Assembly: GCA_902494345.1 (NCBI GenBank)
Contig: CABUSV010000016.1
Coordinates: 1-52,350, forward strand
Reading direction: 5' to 3'
From: an uncultured Collinsella sp.
GTDB lineage: Bacteria > Actinomycetota > Coriobacteriia > Coriobacteriales > Coriobacteriaceae
Length of the DNA: 52,350 nt
Part shown: piece after piece, positions 6,576-13,612 of the stretch
How positions within the stretch are numbered: the first letter of the stretch is position 1
Layout: each line of letters opens with the position of its first letter
Program-made: the position numbers and the translations under genes
The notes under the pieces: generated by a model
The model's database searches: none
Seen by the model: only the letters and a program-made list of their open reading frames with translations
Told to the model about the DNA's origin: nothing

Positions 6576-7523
6576 ATGGGTATGCACACGACAAAGGTCG
6601 CAGTGGGCGAGGGCAAGTTTGCGCTCGAGGCCCAGCTGACGGTGACACCGCGAGGCGTGGTGGTGTACGCCTGCTCGCCGGAGTACGCGCATCTGGGTGC
6701 CACGGCGCAGGCCATTCCGCGCCCTGAGCCTGGCCGTACGGCGACGGTGAGCATCCTGGCCGTTCCGTGCCATCGAGACGAGATTCCGGCGCACGATATC
6801 GCGGCGGCGCTGGCCACGCGCTTTGGCGTGCCGGTAGTTGCAAGCACGGGTTTTCATGTTGAGCAGGCGAGCAAGGACGACCTGCAGCGCGTGCTCAACA
6901 CCACCAAGGAGCTCATCGTCGCGCTCGAGGAGGCCGCGGCCCGTATCCTGCGCGCCGGCTGGGATGAGGGTGGCGCCGGCGCCGAGGTCGTGGCGGTCGA
7001 TGCCGCGACCGGCGAGGCGCTTGGCCCCGTCGACCGCATCGAGGCCCATACCGGCGAGGGCATCCTGCATCAGGCATTTCTGACGCTTTTGGTCGAGGGC
7101 CGGGGCGAAGACGCGCGCCTGCTGCTCTGTCGCCGCAGTCCACTCAAGCGCCTGTGGGGCGGGGTGCTGGCCGATAGCTGCGCCGGCCATCCGCTTCCCG
7201 GGGAAGACGTCGCGGTGGCCACGGCGCGCCGCATCAACGAAGAGCTTGGCATTACGCGCGATCCCGCCGAGCTCAAGCACCTCGGACACGTGGTGTACCG
7301 CGAGGACCACGGCGACGGTCGCTGCGAGTGCGAATGGTGCGAGGTGTTCGCAGCCCATGTTGAGCCGGGCGAGCTACATATCAACCAAGAGGAGATCTCG
7401 GAGGTGCGCTGCGTGGCCCCGTCCGAGCTCGACGGCTACCTGCAGGGGCATCCCGAACAGCTGGCCCCCTGGCTCCGCGAGGCCCTCAACGACCCATCCA
7501 TCCGTACGGCCCTCGCTATGTGA
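6576..7523 (+). CDS. LpdD-like domain fused to IPP-isomerase-type Nudix domain
   Basis: This 315-residue protein joins two domains. Residues 1-122 resemble LpdD, the small accessory protein (prenylated-flavin chaperone) of gallate decarboxylase loci: GGHIGA-like YAHLGATAQA, VPCHRDEIPAHDIA and VVASTGFHVEQASKDDLQ. Residues 140-315 resemble type 1 isopentenyl-diphosphate isomerase: H158, H165, WGGVLADSCAGHP (194-206) and metal-site E251/E253 in ECEWCEVF. The E. coli catalytic Cys (in NSVCGHP) aligns with Ala203; Cys202 is one place off. Linked to UbiD and UbiX downstream, it may supply dimethylallyl phosphate for prenylated FMN, or act as a Nudix hydrolase on DMAPP rather than as an isomerase; that is inference. 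The ATG at 6576 has AGGAG upstream. The TGA stop is supplied by an R2 repeat. Confidence 0.8.
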   Translation: MGMHTTKVAVGEGKFALEAQLTVTPRGVVVYACSPEYAHLGATAQAIPRPEPGRTATVSILAVPCHRDEIPAHDIAAALATRFGVPVVASTGFHVEQASKDDLQRVLNTTKELIVALEEAAARILRAGWDEGGAGAEVVAVDAATGEALGPVDRIEAHTGEGILHQAFLTLLVEGRGEDARLLLCRRSPLKRLWGGVLADSCAGHPLPGEDVAVATARRINEELGITRDPAELKHLGHVVYREDHGDGRCECEWCEVFAAHVEPGELHINQEEISEVRCVAPSELDGYLQGHPEQLAPWLREALNDPSIRTALAM

Positions 7524-7547
7524 AAAAAGACAGCCCCTTTGTCACAT
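7518..7547. repeat. R2 palindrome, copy 4 (contains stop codon of LpdD/Nudix gene)
   Basis: ATGTGAAAAAAGACAGCCCC continues into TTTGTCACAT. The TGA at 7521-7523 that ends the preceding gene is part of the repeat, so the repeat end fixes the gene's last codons. An R3 element begins three bases later, the same order as at 12431-12547. Confidence 0.8.
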
Positions 7548-7549
7548 CC

Positions 7550-7618
7550 AAACCGTCACAACATTCGGCGAAAATCTCGAAATCGAGGAAAAGTGTCGAA
7601 TGTTGTGACGGTTTTTTG
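7550..7618 (+). terminator. R3 palindrome, copy 1: long terminator hairpin
   Basis: AAACCGTCACAACATTC (7550-7566) pairs perfectly with 7598-7614. The loop contains a nested CTCGA/TCGAG hairpin, and the right arm runs into a T-tract. A near copy lies at 12482-12547. It looks like a strong Rho-independent terminator for the gene ending at 7523. Confidence 0.8.
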
Positions 7619-7650
7619 TCCAAGGAATCGCTTCTCATCCAAAAAATCTC

Positions 7651-7675
7651 GCTTGACTGTATTGCCACAACACAG
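7651..7675. promoter_or_regulatory. Shared palindromic operator, site 2 (upstream of SLC13-ubiD-ubiX)
   Basis: CTGTATTGCCACAACACAG (7657-7675) agrees with site 1 (6515-6533) at 15 of 19 positions. It is preceded by the same CGCTTG and overlaps a good -35-like TTGACT (7653-7658). This is the arrangement expected for a MerR-activated promoter, although no clear -10 was found at 19-20 bases. Confidence 0.6.
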
Positions 7676-7683
7676 CGCAACGT

Positions 7684-7716
7684 AAGGGGTGTCCGATAAC
7701 GGGCGCCCCTTTTTAA
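7684..7716 (+). terminator. Terminator or attenuator in leader of the transporter gene
   Basis: AAGGGGTGTCC (7684-7694) pairs along its full length (two G-U pairs) with GGGCGCCCCTT (7701-7711), loop GATAAC, followed by TTTAA. It lies just downstream of operator site 2 and 52 bases before the transporter ATG. If transcription starts at site 2, this would be in the leader or overlap the start, so attenuation is possible; otherwise it is a second terminator behind R3. Confidence 0.6.
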
Positions 7717-7767
7717 GCGGCAACGTGGCTGTGAATCCGGAGCGCCCCCAACAAGAAAGGTGGGGAG

Positions 7768-9225
7768 ATGGAAGCGGAAAAGAAGGCGTTTAAGATCACC
7801 AAGCGCGAAATTGGCTTTGTGCTGGGTATCGTTGTCTTTTTGCTGGTGAAGTTTCTTCCTTTGGCGGAGCTGAGCTCGACGGTCGAGCTCACGGTCGGCG
7901 GTCAGACCTGTCTGGCACTGACGCTCGCCACGGTGGTGTTCTGGGCATGCGGCGTGGCGCAGCCGGGCTTTGTGGGCCTGCTCTACTGCGCGCTGCTCGT
8001 TCTGTTCAAGGTGTGCGTGGACGACACGGGCGCCGCGAGCATCTCGGCGACGGTCGCCTCCACGTTTAGCTCGTGGACCAAGGCCACCATGTGGCTCGTC
8101 ATCGGCGCCTACCTCATCGCCAGCGCGGTCAAGGAATCGGGCCTGGGCGAGCGTATCGCCTACGCGTTCATGCTCAAGTTCGTGCGCGACGCCAAGTCGC
8201 TCATCATCTCGATCTTCGCGCTCACCTTTGTGCTGTCGCTGCTGATCCCGCATCCGTTCCCCCGCGCCTTCCTCATCCTCGCCGTCGTCTCGGTCATTGC
8301 CGAGTCTGCCGGCTACGGTGACGACGACAAGGGCAAGCTCGGCTTCCTCGTGTTTGCCGCTGCCGCCCCGGGCTCCATGTTCTTCCTGACGGGCGACTCC
8401 ACGCTCAACCCGCTCGTTGCGCAGTACAGCGCCGAGGCTGGCGGCGCGAGCCCGTCCTTCGTCGACTGGTTCCTGTACATGAGCGTGCCCATGCTGGTCG
8501 CGCTGCTGTGCACCCTGTTCCTGGGCCTCTTCCTCTTTAAGCCCAGCAAGGAGCTCGTCTACGACCGCGAGCAGATCGTGGCCAAGCAGGCCGCGCTCGG
8601 CAAGCTCTCCGTCAAGGAAATCCGCACCATCGTGTGGCTCGTCATCGCCATCGCGCTGTGGCTCACCGTCTCGGGCGACTACATCGGCTGGGTCACTCTG
8701 GCCATCGGCGTCGCGCTCGCCATGCCCATCGTCGGCGAAGTCCTCACCCCCGCCAGCTGGAACGCCGTCGACATCAAGTCCCTCATGTTCCTGACGGCTG
8801 CCATGGCCGTGGGCTCCGTGGGCGGCGCCACCGGTATGAACGCCTGGATCGCCGACGTCGTGCTCCCCAGCTCCGTGCCCGAGAACATCTTCCTGTTCGC
8901 CCTGCTTGTCGCCGCGCTCTCCATGATCATCCACATGTTCATGGGCTCGGTCATGGCCGTGCTCGGCGTGTGCGTGCCGGCGTTCATCAGCTTCGCGGCC
9001 GGCTCCAGCGTGAGCCCGCTCGCCGTGGCGCTCATCGTCTTCACGTCCATCAACATCCACTACATCCTGCCGTTCCATAACCTGCCGATCCTTATCGGCG
9101 AAGGCAAGGACGCCGGCGGCTACACCTCCAAAGAGGCCATGCGCATGGGCATCCCCCTCACCGCGGTCGTCTTTGTCGTCGTGCTGGTCGAGGCCGCCTG
9201 GTTCCACCTCTTTGGCCTGATGTAA
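7768..9225 (+). CDS. SLC13/DASS-type anion transporter
   Basis: A 485-residue membrane protein with about 12 hydrophobic segments and the look of the divalent anion:sodium symporter (SLC13, CitT-like) family: two inverted halves with TFSSWTKATMWLVIGAYLIASAVKESGLGERIAYAFM, then a hairpin-like GSMFFLTGDSTLNPLV, and in the second half SINIHYILPFHNLPI. Family members import dicarboxylates, citrate or related organic acids. Its place directly before ubiD and ubiX suggests it brings in the carboxylic acid that UbiD decarboxylates, or exchanges substrate and product; the ligand cannot be read from sequence. Start ATG 7768 follows GTGGGGAG. The spacing to ubiD is 150 bases, with a hairpin in between. 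Confidence 0.85.
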   Translation: MEAEKKAFKITKREIGFVLGIVVFLLVKFLPLAELSSTVELTVGGQTCLALTLATVVFWACGVAQPGFVGLLYCALLVLFKVCVDDTGAASISATVASTFSSWTKATMWLVIGAYLIASAVKESGLGERIAYAFMLKFVRDAKSLIISIFALTFVLSLLIPHPFPRAFLILAVVSVIAESAGYGDDDKGKLGFLVFAAAAPGSMFFLTGDSTLNPLVAQYSAEAGGASPSFVDWFLYMSVPMLVALLCTLFLGLFLFKPSKELVYDREQIVAKQAALGKLSVKEIRTIVWLVIAIALWLTVSGDYIGWVTLAIGVALAMPIVGEVLTPASWNAVDIKSLMFLTAAMAVGSVGGATGMNAWIADVVLPSSVPENIFLFALLVAALSMIIHMFMGSVMAVLGVCVPAFISFAAGSSVSPLAVALIVFTSINIHYILPFHNLPILIGEGKDAGGYTSKEAMRMGIPLTAVVFVVVLVEAAWFHLFGLM

Positions 9226-9328
9226 GCGGTCGAGCGCTTGGGTTTGGCCTACCGCTCGGGCTTAGCTGAATGACCGATTTGAGCAGGGCACTCATCCAAC
9301 GGGCGCCCCGTCTCTCAAACATAAACCC

Positions 9329-9353
9329 GCCCGGCGGCATCCCGCCGCTGGGC
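9329..9353 (+). other. GC-rich hairpin in ubiD leader
   Basis: GCCCGGCGG (9329-9337) pairs with CCGCTGGGC (9345-9353) with one G-T pair and a 7-base loop. It ends 22 bases before the ubiD ATG, just ahead of its AAAGGAG site. No T-run follows, so it may stabilise or separate the ubiD message from the transporter message. Confidence 0.5.
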
Positions 9354-9375
9354 TCTCTCCCGAAAGGAGCACGCC

Positions 9376-10863
9376 ATGTCCACTACCGATGCTTCCCAGA
9401 TCCACGACCTGCGTTCTGCGCTCGACTTTTTGCGCGAGATGCCGGGCCAGCTGCTCGAGACCGACACTCAGGTCGATCCCGATGCCGAGGTCTCTGGCGT
9501 CTACCGTCACGTCGGCGCCGGCGGCACCGTCATGCGCCCGACCAAAGAGGGTCCGGCGATGGTCTTCAACAACGTCAAGGGCTTTGACGACGCCAAGGTC
9601 TGCATCGGCATGCTTGCCAGCCGCAAGCGCGTTGCCGCCCTGCTCGACCTGGACGAGGAGCACCTGGGCCTCGAGATCGGCAAGCGCTTCGAGAACCTGA
9701 TCGCCCCTGAGCAGATCGCCGAGGGCAAGCACGTCGACTGCCAGGAGGTCGTGTACAAGGCGACCGACGAGGGCTTTGACCTGCGCAAGATCGTTCCCGC
9801 TCCCACCAACACGCCCGTCGACGGCGGTCCCTACATCACCATGGGTCTCGCTTACGGCACGAGCCCCGACGGCTCTCAGTCCGACGTGACCATCCACCGC
9901 TTCTCCTGCGTCGACAAGGACAAGCTCGCCATGTGGATCACCCCGGGCAGCCGTCACCTGGGCGCGTTCTTTGACGAGTACTGCCAGCGCGGCGAGGACA
10001 TGCCTATCTCCATCTCCATTGGCCTGGACCCCGCCGTGTACATGTGCTGCGGCTTCGAGGCTCCCACCACGCCGCTCGGCTTTAACGAGCTGCAGATCGC
10101 CGGCGCCCTGCGCGGCCATGCCGTCGAGCTCGCCGACTGCGTCACCGTTCCGCAGAAGTGCATCGCCAACGCCGAGTACGTGCTCGAGGGCTACCTTATG
10201 CACGACGAGACCATCAACGAGGACGTCAACGGCCACGGCTACGCCATGCCCGAGTTCCCCGGTTACACCGGTGGCGCCAAGGTCTGCCCGGTGATCAAGA
10301 TCACCGCCGTCACCACGCGCGTCAACCCCATCATGGAGAGCTGCATCGGCCCTTCGCACGAGCACGTGTCCATGGCCGGCATCCCCACCGAGGCTTCCAT
10401 CTACAAGATGGTCGAGACCGCCATCCCGGGCCGCCTGCTCAACGTCCACGCCGCTCCTTGCGGTGGCGGCAAGTTCGTTGCCATCATGCAGTTCAAGAAG
10501 TCGAGCAAGAATGACGAGGGCCGTCAGCGTAACGCCGCCATGCTCGCCTTCTCGGCGTTCTCCGAGCTCAAGCACGTCATCCTTGTTGACGAGGATGTCG
10601 ACATCTTCGATATGAGCGACGTGATGTGGGCTATGACCACGCGTTTCCAGGCCGACGTGGACCTCATCACCATCCCCGGTTGCCACTGCCACGTGCTCGA
10701 TCCGTCCAACGACCCCGCGTTCGATCCTTCGATCCGCGAGCACGGCATCGCCTGCAAGGCCATCTTCGACTGCACGGTCCCGTTCAACCTCAAGAAGAAC
10801 TTCATCCGCTCGCAGTTCATGGAGATCGACAAGGACAAGTGGGCCGCCGAGCTCGCCTTCTAG
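9376..10863 (+). CDS. UbiD-family decarboxylase, LpdC-like
   Basis: The 495-residue enzyme belongs to the prenylated-FMN-dependent UbiD family, which reversibly decarboxylates aromatic or alpha,beta-unsaturated acids. Length and motifs are closest to LpdC (gallate/protocatechuate decarboxylases) as I remember them: an IHDLRSALDFL start, MGLAY, SDVTIHRF (R175), GSRHLGAFF (H194), FNELQIAGALRG (E238) and AEYVLEGYL (E267/E271). These appear to match the family's metal, flavin and Arg-Glu catalytic positions. Neighbours support this: UbiX 33 bases downstream, an LpdD-like domain upstream and a MerR regulator. The likely substrate is a hydroxylated benzoate or similar plant-derived acid in the gut, which is inference. 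ATG 9376 follows AAAGGAG. Confidence 0.88.
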   Translation: MSTTDASQIHDLRSALDFLREMPGQLLETDTQVDPDAEVSGVYRHVGAGGTVMRPTKEGPAMVFNNVKGFDDAKVCIGMLASRKRVAALLDLDEEHLGLEIGKRFENLIAPEQIAEGKHVDCQEVVYKATDEGFDLRKIVPAPTNTPVDGGPYITMGLAYGTSPDGSQSDVTIHRFSCVDKDKLAMWITPGSRHLGAFFDEYCQRGEDMPISISIGLDPAVYMCCGFEAPTTPLGFNELQIAGALRGHAVELADCVTVPQKCIANAEYVLEGYLMHDETINEDVNGHGYAMPEFPGYTGGAKVCPVIKITAVTTRVNPIMESCIGPSHEHVSMAGIPTEASIYKMVETAIPGRLLNVHAAPCGGGKFVAIMQFKKSSKNDEGRQRNAAMLAFSAFSELKHVILVDEDVDIFDMSDVMWAMTTRFQADVDLITIPGCHCHVLDPSNDPAFDPSIREHGIACKAIFDCTVPFNLKKNFIRSQFMEIDKDKWAAELAF

Positions 10864-10896
10864 TAAGTAGCCCTACCAAGCAGCTAAGGAGTTGTC

Positions 10897-11475
10897 ATGC
10901 CTGAGTCTTCTGTCCGTCCTCGTCGCATTGTCGTTGGCGTGTCTGGCGCCAGCGGTGCAGCGTTGGGCCTTGAGTGCCTCAAATGCCTGCGCCAGGCCGG
11001 CGCCGAGTCGGCGCTTGTCGTCACGCGCGGGGGAGAGGTCACCATCGAGCAGGAGCTCGGCATGACGCTCGACGAGTTTGCCGCGTACGCCGATGTGGTC
11101 TACGACAATAAGAACATCGGCGCCGCCATCGCAAGCGGAACCTACCCGGTCGACGGCATGATTGTGGCACCCTGCTCCATGAAGACGCTCGCCGGCATCG
11201 CGAGTGGCTACAGCGAAAACCTGTTGCTGCGTGCGGCTGACGTGCAGATGAAAGAGCAACGCCGCCTGGTGCTCATGGTGCGCGAGACGCCCTTCAGTGC
11301 GATCCATGTCGACAACATGGCGCGCTTGGCGCGCGTGCCGGGTGTCATACTCATGCCGCCCATGCTCACGTTTTATAACGGCCCCGCCACGCTCGACGAG
11401 GCGGTGCATCACATCGCCGCCAAGGCACTTGAGGCCGTCGGCGTGTCATGTGCAAACTATAAGCGCTGGTCATAG
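10897..11475 (+). CDS. UbiX-family flavin prenyltransferase
   Basis: A 192-residue flavin prenyltransferase that attaches a dimethylallyl group to reduced FMN to make prenylated FMN for UbiD. Visible family motifs are GVSGASGAALG near residues 14-24 (FMN phosphate loop), APCSMKTLAGIASGYSENLL (about 90-109) and RRLVLMVRETPFS (about 121-133, phosphate and substrate binding). It starts at ATG 10897 behind AAGGAG, 33 bases after ubiD, so the pair is surely cotranscribed. It corresponds to the lpdB position of gallate decarboxylase loci. A clear terminator follows at 11510. Confidence 0.93.
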   Translation: MPESSVRPRRIVVGVSGASGAALGLECLKCLRQAGAESALVVTRGGEVTIEQELGMTLDEFAAYADVVYDNKNIGAAIASGTYPVDGMIVAPCSMKTLAGIASGYSENLLLRAADVQMKEQRRLVLMVRETPFSAIHVDNMARLARVPGVILMPPMLTFYNGPATLDEAVHHIAAKALEAVGVSCANYKRWS

Positions 11476-11509
11476 GCATCTTTAGGGTAGGATGCGAGTA
11501 GTGTTTGAA

Positions 11510-11538
11510 CCCGCTGCCCCTGTGGGCGGCGGGCTTTT
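11510..11538 (+). terminator. Rho-independent terminator after ubiX
   Basis: CCCGCTGCCC (11510-11519) pairs with GGGCGGCGGG (11524-11533) across loop CTGT with one G-T pair, followed by CTTTTC. It lies 35 bases after the ubiX stop and 29 bases before the merR ATG, so merR either has a promoter in this short stretch or relies on readthrough. Confidence 0.85.
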
Positions 11539-11566
11539 CGCGTCAAAGGATGTGTCGGGAGGACTT

Positions 11567-12436
11567 ATGCAGACGGGTATGTATGCGATTAGCGAGATGG
11601 CGAGCTTGTTTAACGTTTCGCGCCAAACGCTCATCTACTACGACAAGATCGGTCTGTTTAAACCCGCCGTGGTTAACGAAAAGGGCTACCGTTTCTATTC
11701 GCCCACGCAGATTCCGCTCATGCGTCTGATCTGCATGTTGCGCGACCTAGGACTGGAGCTCGACGAAATCGATCGCCTGACCTCGACGTTCGACATTGGA
11801 GAGATGACCGAGCACCTGCGCTCGCGGGCGCAGGCGCTCGACGAGAAGATTGCCGGGCTTAATGCCGAGCGCGCCAGTGTGCAGGAGCGCCTGAGCTTTT
11901 TTGACGAGGCGGTCTACTGGCGCGAGCGTGAGGGCAAGCCGGAGCTCAAACAGTTTGAGCGCCGCTACGTGGTCTTTGAGGAGTTCCCGGCCGATATTGA
12001 GCGCGGCCGCTCGATGCTGCACCCCACGCTTATGCGCGCGATTTTGCGCATGCGTGCGCTGACGGGCACGCGCCCCATGCGCGGTTGGGGCGCCATGCTG
12101 CGTCGCGAGGCACTGCATTCCGACGACCCCATCGCCGGTGCCGGCTCCTTTGCCGTGCTGCCGCGCGGTGCCGAGGAAATACTGCCGAGCGATCCTGCCG
12201 AGCTGGCAGAGATTGGCGTCGAGGTACTGCCCGAGGGCACGTACCTGTGCATGAGCCGCTGGGGCATGCCGTACGAGCCCGAGGATATCCGCGCCATCGT
12301 CGCCTGCATGGACAAACACGCGCTCCAGCCCATCGGCAACGCTTTCGACTTTTGCTACCTCGATACCACGAGCTACGACGAGTCTCACCAAGAGGACTTC
12401 TGCTGCATCCAAATCCCCGTCGCCCTCCAGATGTGA
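11567..12436 (+). CDS. MerR-family regulator with GyrI-like effector domain
   Basis: A 289-residue transcription factor. The N-terminal MerR winged helix-turn-helix (YAISEMASLFNVSRQTLIYYDKIGLFKP, then GYRFYSPTQ) is at residues 5-45, followed by a coiled-coil dimerisation helix to about 120. A C-terminal region (about 150-289, with LPEGTYLCM and GNAFDFCYLDTTSYD) resembles GyrI/BmrR-type ligand-binding domains that sense small organic molecules. The ATG at 11567 follows GGGAGGA; an upstream in-frame extension overlaps the ubiX terminator and was rejected. It probably controls the decarboxylase cluster through the palindromes at 6515 and 7657, which is inference. Its TGA stop lies inside an R2 repeat. 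Confidence 0.85.
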   Translation: MQTGMYAISEMASLFNVSRQTLIYYDKIGLFKPAVVNEKGYRFYSPTQIPLMRLICMLRDLGLELDEIDRLTSTFDIGEMTEHLRSRAQALDEKIAGLNAERASVQERLSFFDEAVYWREREGKPELKQFERRYVVFEEFPADIERGRSMLHPTLMRAILRMRALTGTRPMRGWGAMLRREALHSDDPIAGAGSFAVLPRGAEEILPSDPAELAEIGVEVLPEGTYLCMSRWGMPYEPEDIRAIVACMDKHALQPIGNAFDFCYLDTTSYDESHQEDFCCIQIPVALQM

Positions 12437-12461
12437 AAAGGGGGCTGCTCCTTCGTCACAT
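12431..12461. repeat. R2 palindrome, copy 5 (contains merR stop codon)
   Basis: ATGTGAAAAGGGGGCTGCTC continues into CTTCGTCACAT, a degenerate R2 copy. The merR stop TGA (12434-12436) is its fourth to sixth base. An R3 copy follows at 12482. Confidence 0.75.
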
Positions 12462-12481
12462 TCGTAGTGTGGCTGCTGCCC

Positions 12482-12547
12482 AAACCGTCACAACATTTGA
12501 TGAAAATCTCGAAAACGAGGAAAAGCGTCGAATGTTGTGACGGTTTT
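12482..12547 (+). terminator. R3 palindrome, copy 2: long terminator hairpin
   Basis: AAACCGTCACAACATT (12482-12497) pairs with 12531-12546, with a nested CTCG/CGAG hairpin between and a short T-run in the right arm. Sequence and layout nearly match 7550-7618, including the R2 copy just upstream. Confidence 0.75.
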
Positions 12548-12632
12548 CGTGTCCGGCGCGGGTGAGCTTCGGTGTCGTCTGGGGGTATAAGACTAGCGAG
12601 TGTTTATTTGCGAGGCCTAAGGGGCGCCCCGT

Positions 12633-13499
12633 ATGGATATCGATAACTTTGAATGGTGGTATAGCGAGGGTGAGGCTCCGGACGAGGGGTGGGACGAGCC
12701 CGCGCCGCGTGACGTGTCGAGCGACGAGGACGAGACCGGCAACGCCGCCGCCGACTCGGACGCCGCCCTCGACCCCGTCGAGCCCCTGACCTTCGAACAA
12801 GCTTGGGCCCAGGCCGAGGCAGACGAGGCCAAGGCCGACGCTACGGCCACGCTCGGCGAGCCAGCCGACATGTCGATCTCGCCGGCAAAGACCCCGCAGC
12901 CGCGCCACACTATCGATCCCGACAGCACGGCATCCTTCAGCATTCTCGACGTGCCCTCGCAGGGCGCTCAGGCGCCCGCACCCACACGTCGCCCCAATCT
13001 GTCTCGCGAGGAAGATGCAGGACGCCGCTCGCCGCTCGGCCCCATCCTTATCGCCTTTATGGCCGGCGTTATCGCCTGCTCGGTAATTGGAAACGTCTGG
13101 AGCCATGTCGAGCAGCAGCGAAAAGACGCCGCCAAGGTCGAGATGTCTGTCGAGCAATCGCTCGGCCGCACGCGCTCGGTACATGTGTCGGTCGAGGTCA
13201 AGGACGGCGCGACGTGGGACACCGCGCGCGGCGACAGCCAAATGCTCATCCACATCGTGGGGCGCACGCTCAAAGGGCAGACGATTGACGAGTATCAATA
13301 CGTCAATTCCGCTGGTGACGGCATCGAGCTCAAGCCCGGCGACTACGAGCTCACCGTCGATGAACCGCCCGTCGCCACCGACGGCACGCGCTTCCGTGCC
13401 TCAAAGCGCATGGTCCCCGTGAACTTTAACTCACAGGCGCCCGACACGGTCGACACCACACCGCAGGGCGGGTTCGACCTTTACGTAGATACCCAGTAG
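12633..13499 (+). CDS. Single-pass membrane protein, acidic N-terminus, unknown function
   Basis: I do not recognise a family in this 288-residue protein. Residues 1-130 are highly acidic and low in complexity (EGEAPDEGWDEPAPRD, SSDEDETGNAAADSDAAL), then a short basic stretch (RRPNLSREEDAGRRS) precedes one membrane helix at about 133-152 (GPILIAFMAGVIACSVIGNV). A C-terminal extracytoplasmic region of about 135 residues begins with a short helix and looks beta-rich (VSVEVKDGATWD, LIHIVGRTLKGQTIDEYQYV, GDYELTVDEPP). The charge pattern predicts the N-terminus inside and the C-terminus outside. It stands alone between R3 and the epimerase gene. ATG 12633 was chosen with a GGGGCG site upstream. 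Confidence 0.75.
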   Translation: MDIDNFEWWYSEGEAPDEGWDEPAPRDVSSDEDETGNAAADSDAALDPVEPLTFEQAWAQAEADEAKADATATLGEPADMSISPAKTPQPRHTIDPDSTASFSILDVPSQGAQAPAPTRRPNLSREEDAGRRSPLGPILIAFMAGVIACSVIGNVWSHVEQQRKDAAKVEMSVEQSLGRTRSVHVSVEVKDGATWDTARGDSQMLIHIVGRTLKGQTIDEYQYVNSAGDGIELKPGDYELTVDEPPVATDGTRFRASKRMVPVNFNSQAPDTVDTTPQGGFDLYVDTQ

Positions 13500-13612
13500 G
13501 CGCTCGCCGCTCATTCCGCTATGGCTACTCAATAATCGCCTGCCGTCCCGTCCCGCCGCCAAGAGTGGGACAATAGCCCTCGACACTATTGTTTACCTTT
13601 GGAGGAAGTAGC

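Noticed and set aside
7516..9207. 563-codon minus-strand open frame across the SLC13 transporter
   Set aside because: The product is a charged Asp/Glu/His/Arg-rich shadow of a transmembrane gene; the sense frame is a clear transporter.
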